Below are positions 62,469-64,000 of a stretch of 64,000 nucleotides of DNA, piece after piece. This DNA is from Pseudomonas sp. KNUC1026 (lineage in GTDB: Bacteria; Pseudomonadota; Gammaproteobacteria; Pseudomonadales; Pseudomonadaceae): contig NZ_CP087138.1 in the NCBI RefSeq assembly GCF_021650705.1, positions 5,138,501 to 5,202,500 on the forward strand, given 5' to 3'. Each line of letters opens with the position of its first letter. Position 1 is the first letter of the stretch. The position numbers and the translations under genes are program-made. The notes below the pieces were generated by a model. It had not been told where the DNA came from. It was given only the letters and a program-made list of their open reading frames with translations, and ran no database searches.

Positions 62469-63094
62469 TTCGAGTATTCGTGGCCGAAGACCACACCATC
62501 GTGCGCGAGGGCATCAAGCAATTGATCGGCCTGGCTCAGGATATGAAGGTCGCCGGTGAGGCGGGCAATGCCGAGCAATTGATAGAAGGCCTGCGGCACA
62601 CACCCTGTGAGGTGGTGCTGCTGGACATCTCCATGCCCGGCGCCAATGGCCTTGAGGCTATCGGCCGGATCCGCGCATTGAGCCCTGCGCCGGCGATCCT
62701 GATGCTGTCGATGCACGACGAAGCGCAAATGGCGGCGCGGGCTTTGAAAATGGGCGCCGCCGGCTATGCGACCAAGGACAGCGACCCTGCCTTGCTGCTG
62801 TCAGCGATTCGCCGGGTGGCTACCGGTGGGCGTTACATCGACCCGCAACTCGCAGACCGCATGGTGTTCGAAGTGGGGCTGACCGATTCTCGGCCCTTGC
62901 ACTCGCTCCTGTCGGAGCGTGAGTTTTCGGTGTTCGAGCGCCTGGCCCAGGGCGCTCGTGTCAACGAAATCGCCGACCAGTTGGCGTTGTCGAGCAAGAC
63001 CATCAGCACCCACAAGGCGCGCCTGATGCAGAAGCTCAAGGTCAATTCACTGGCTGAGCTGGTGAAGTACGCGATGGAGCATCGGATCATCTGA
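62465..63094 (+). CDS. agtR: AgtR-like NarL/LuxR-family response regulator
   Basis: A 209-residue regulator has a receiver domain: acidic pair in VFVAEDHTIVREG, phospho-acceptor Asp in VVLLDISMPGANG and Lys in YATKDSDP. A C-terminal LuxR helix-turn-helix follows (EIADQLALSSKTISTHKARL). It starts with GTG overlapping the kinase stop. The likely target is the ABC transporter gene downstream, with a palindrome between them. The symbol is by analogy to P. aeruginosa agtSR. Confidence 0.8.
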   Translation: MIRVFVAEDHTIVREGIKQLIGLAQDMKVAGEAGNAEQLIEGLRHTPCEVVLLDISMPGANGLEAIGRIRALSPAPAILMLSMHDEAQMAARALKMGAAGYATKDSDPALLLSAIRRVATGGRYIDPQLADRMVFEVGLTDSRPLHSLLSEREFSVFERLAQGARVNEIADQLALSSKTISTHKARLMQKLKVNSLAELVKYAMEHRII

Positions 63095-63175
63095 AACCGA
63101 TTGTTTCATTTGCGACCTGCGTGAGAAGCCTACCAGCATGGCCTTGCGCTATTACCCATGCCAGATTGCGCCATT

Positions 63176-63197
63176 CGTGTAGGGCAATTCCTACACG
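63176..63197. promoter_or_regulatory. Perfect palindrome, candidate response-regulator operator
   Basis: CGTGTAGG and CCTACACG flank six bases (GCAATT), an exact 8+6+8 dyad 105 bases before the ABC transporter start and 82 bases after the response-regulator stop. The size suits a dimeric LuxR-type regulator. Confidence 0.55.
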
Positions 63198-63226
63198 CAG
63201 CTCTCAGCGCGGCTGAAGCGAATCTC

Positions 63227-63248
63227 TCCGCCCCCCCGATTTTCGGGG
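63227..63248 (+). other. Short hairpin upstream of the ABC transporter gene
   Basis: CCCCCGA and TCGGGGG pair around TTT and are followed by TTGACC rather than a T run. It may be a weak terminator for agtR or part of the promoter of the next gene, where TTGACC would be a -35. Confidence 0.35.
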
Positions 63249-63301
63249 GTTGACCCGTTACGTACGCTTGGCCCACGCATCACCAACAAGGGTACGGGGA
63301 C

Positions 63302-64000
63302 ATGAGCGAGGCGAAGTCAGGCGCGGCCGATATTCTGGTCAGCTTTCGTGGGGTACAGAAGAGCTACGACGGTGAAAACCTGATCGTCAAGGACCTCAAC
63401 CTGGACATCCGCAAGGGTGAGTTCCTTACGCTGCTGGGGCCTTCGGGCTCTGGCAAAACCACCAGCCTGATGATGCTCGCCGGCTTCGAAACGCCGACCG
63501 CAGGCGAAATCACCCTGGCCGGGCGTGCGATCAACCACGTACCGCCGCACAAGCGCGACATCGGCATGGTGTTCCAGAACTACGCCCTGTTTCCGCACAT
63601 GACCGTGGCCGAGAACCTGGCCTTCCCGCTCACCGTGCGCGGCATGAGCAAGGCGGACGTGGCCGACAAGGTCAAGAAGGCACTGGACATGGTGCAGCTT
63701 GACCGCTTCGCCCAGCGCTACCCGGCGCAACTGTCCGGTGGCCAGCAACAGCGCGTGGCGCTGGCGCGGGCGCTGGTGTTCGAGCCGCAACTGGTGCTGA
63801 TGGACGAGCCGCTGGGCGCGCTGGACAAACAACTGCGTGAACACATGCAGATGGAGATCAAGCACATTCACCAGCGCCTGGGCGTGACCGTGGTGTACGT
63901 GACCCACGACCAGGGCGAAGCGTTGACGATGTCGGACCGCGTGGCAGTGTTCCATCAAGGCGAGATCCAGCAGATCGAAGCCCCGCGCTCTCTCTACGAG
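63302..64000 (+). CDS. PotA-like ABC transporter ATP-binding protein (AgtA-like), cut by the window end
   Basis: The first 233 residues are visible from ATG 63302 (MSEAKSGAADILVSFRG). Walker A LLGPSGSGKTT, Q-loop VFQNYALFPHMTV, signature QLSGGQQQRVALARAL, Walker B LVLMDEPLGALD and the switch His in VVYVTHDQGEA are all present. The layout is that of polyamine/opine-type importers, with a regulatory domain expected beyond the window. Next to an agtSR-like pair, uptake of GABA or 5-aminovalerate is the best guess. Confidence 0.88.
   Translation, partial: MSEAKSGAADILVSFRGVQKSYDGENLIVKDLNLDIRKGEFLTLLGPSGSGKTTSLMMLAGFETPTAGEITLAGRAINHVPPHKRDIGMVFQNYALFPHMTVAENLAFPLTVRGMSKADVADKVKKALDMVQLDRFAQRYPAQLSGGQQQRVALARALVFEPQLVLMDEPLGALDKQLREHMQMEIKHIHQRLGVTVVYVTHDQGEALTMSDRVAVFHQGEIQQIEAPRSLYE

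Noticed and set aside
1..64000. CRISPR arrays, tRNA/rRNA genes, insertion sequences, prophage or toxin-antitoxin modules
   Set aside because: No regularly spaced repeats, no tRNA CCA/T-loop signatures and no transposase, integrase or phage structural motifs were noticed. The CPBP protease was considered as a possible immunity gene but has no bacteriocin neighbour.

Overview
This window comes from a Pseudomonas of the putida/fluorescens type. The GC content is high, and the gene order includes pqqF-A-B-C-D-E followed by an S9 peptidase, davB-davA with an AsnC-type regulator, prkA-yeaH-ycgB, lptD-surA-pdxA-rsmA-apaG-apaH-glpE, amgK-murU-djlA, and an agtSR-type two-component system next to a PotA-like ABC ATPase. 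Assignments rest on reading translated motifs and on remembered gene order in P. putida KT2440 and P. aeruginosa. No database search was run.

Layout. 1-6.3 kb: tail of an acyl-CoA dehydrogenase, a GGDEF membrane protein, a second acyl-CoA dehydrogenase, a LysR regulator divergent from a class III aminotransferase, and a YqaE/Pmp3 micropeptide. 6.4-13.95 kb (minus strand): PQQ cofactor biosynthesis. 14.07-30.68 kb (minus strand): one long, tightly packed exopolysaccharide operon of 15 genes. It holds a Wza-like export lipoprotein, three GT4 and two GT2 glycosyltransferases, a GH-A/GH39-like hydrolase, a Wzy-like polymerase, a NusG/RfaH paralogue, a WbqC-family protein, a Wzc-like BY-kinase, a Wzb-like phosphatase, a Wzx flippase, a DegT sugar aminotransferase and a PhyH-type dioxygenase. 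A TTGACA-N17-GATAAA promoter and a long leader with several hairpins precede it. In KT2440, as I remember it, pqqF is directly followed by davA, so this locus looks like an insertion at that junction.

31.3-34.5 kb: lysine to 5-aminovalerate (davB, davA) with an AsnC/Lrp regulator. 34.7-41.4 kb: a mixed block with a polytopic membrane protein, a CPBP protease, a YhiN flavoprotein, an HDAC-like hydrolase, a GNAT, tesB and a HAD phosphatase. 41.4-44.2 kb: plsY, folB, folK and cca. 44.2-49.1 kb: prkA-yeaH-ycgB stress operon. 49.4-56.9 kb: the lptD operon. 57.0-59.4 kb: peptidoglycan recycling (amgK, murU) and djlA. 59.4-64.0 kb: a DUF3530 protein, the agtS/agtR-like two-component pair, a perfect palindrome, and the start of an ABC transporter probably for GABA/5-aminovalerate. 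That transporter would import the same compound the dav genes produce.

Quality warning: about 17 genes are interrupted by single-base insertions or deletions, most densely in the first 15 kb, and each repairs with a +/-1 change. Because housekeeping genes such as cca and rsmA are among them, sequencing error is the likeliest cause. Genes with several breaks (more than two) are typed pseudogene; genes with one or two breaks are typed CDS across their full inferred span, with the break noted. No tRNA, rRNA, CRISPR, insertion sequence or prophage was seen. REP-like palindromes of one family occur at four sites.
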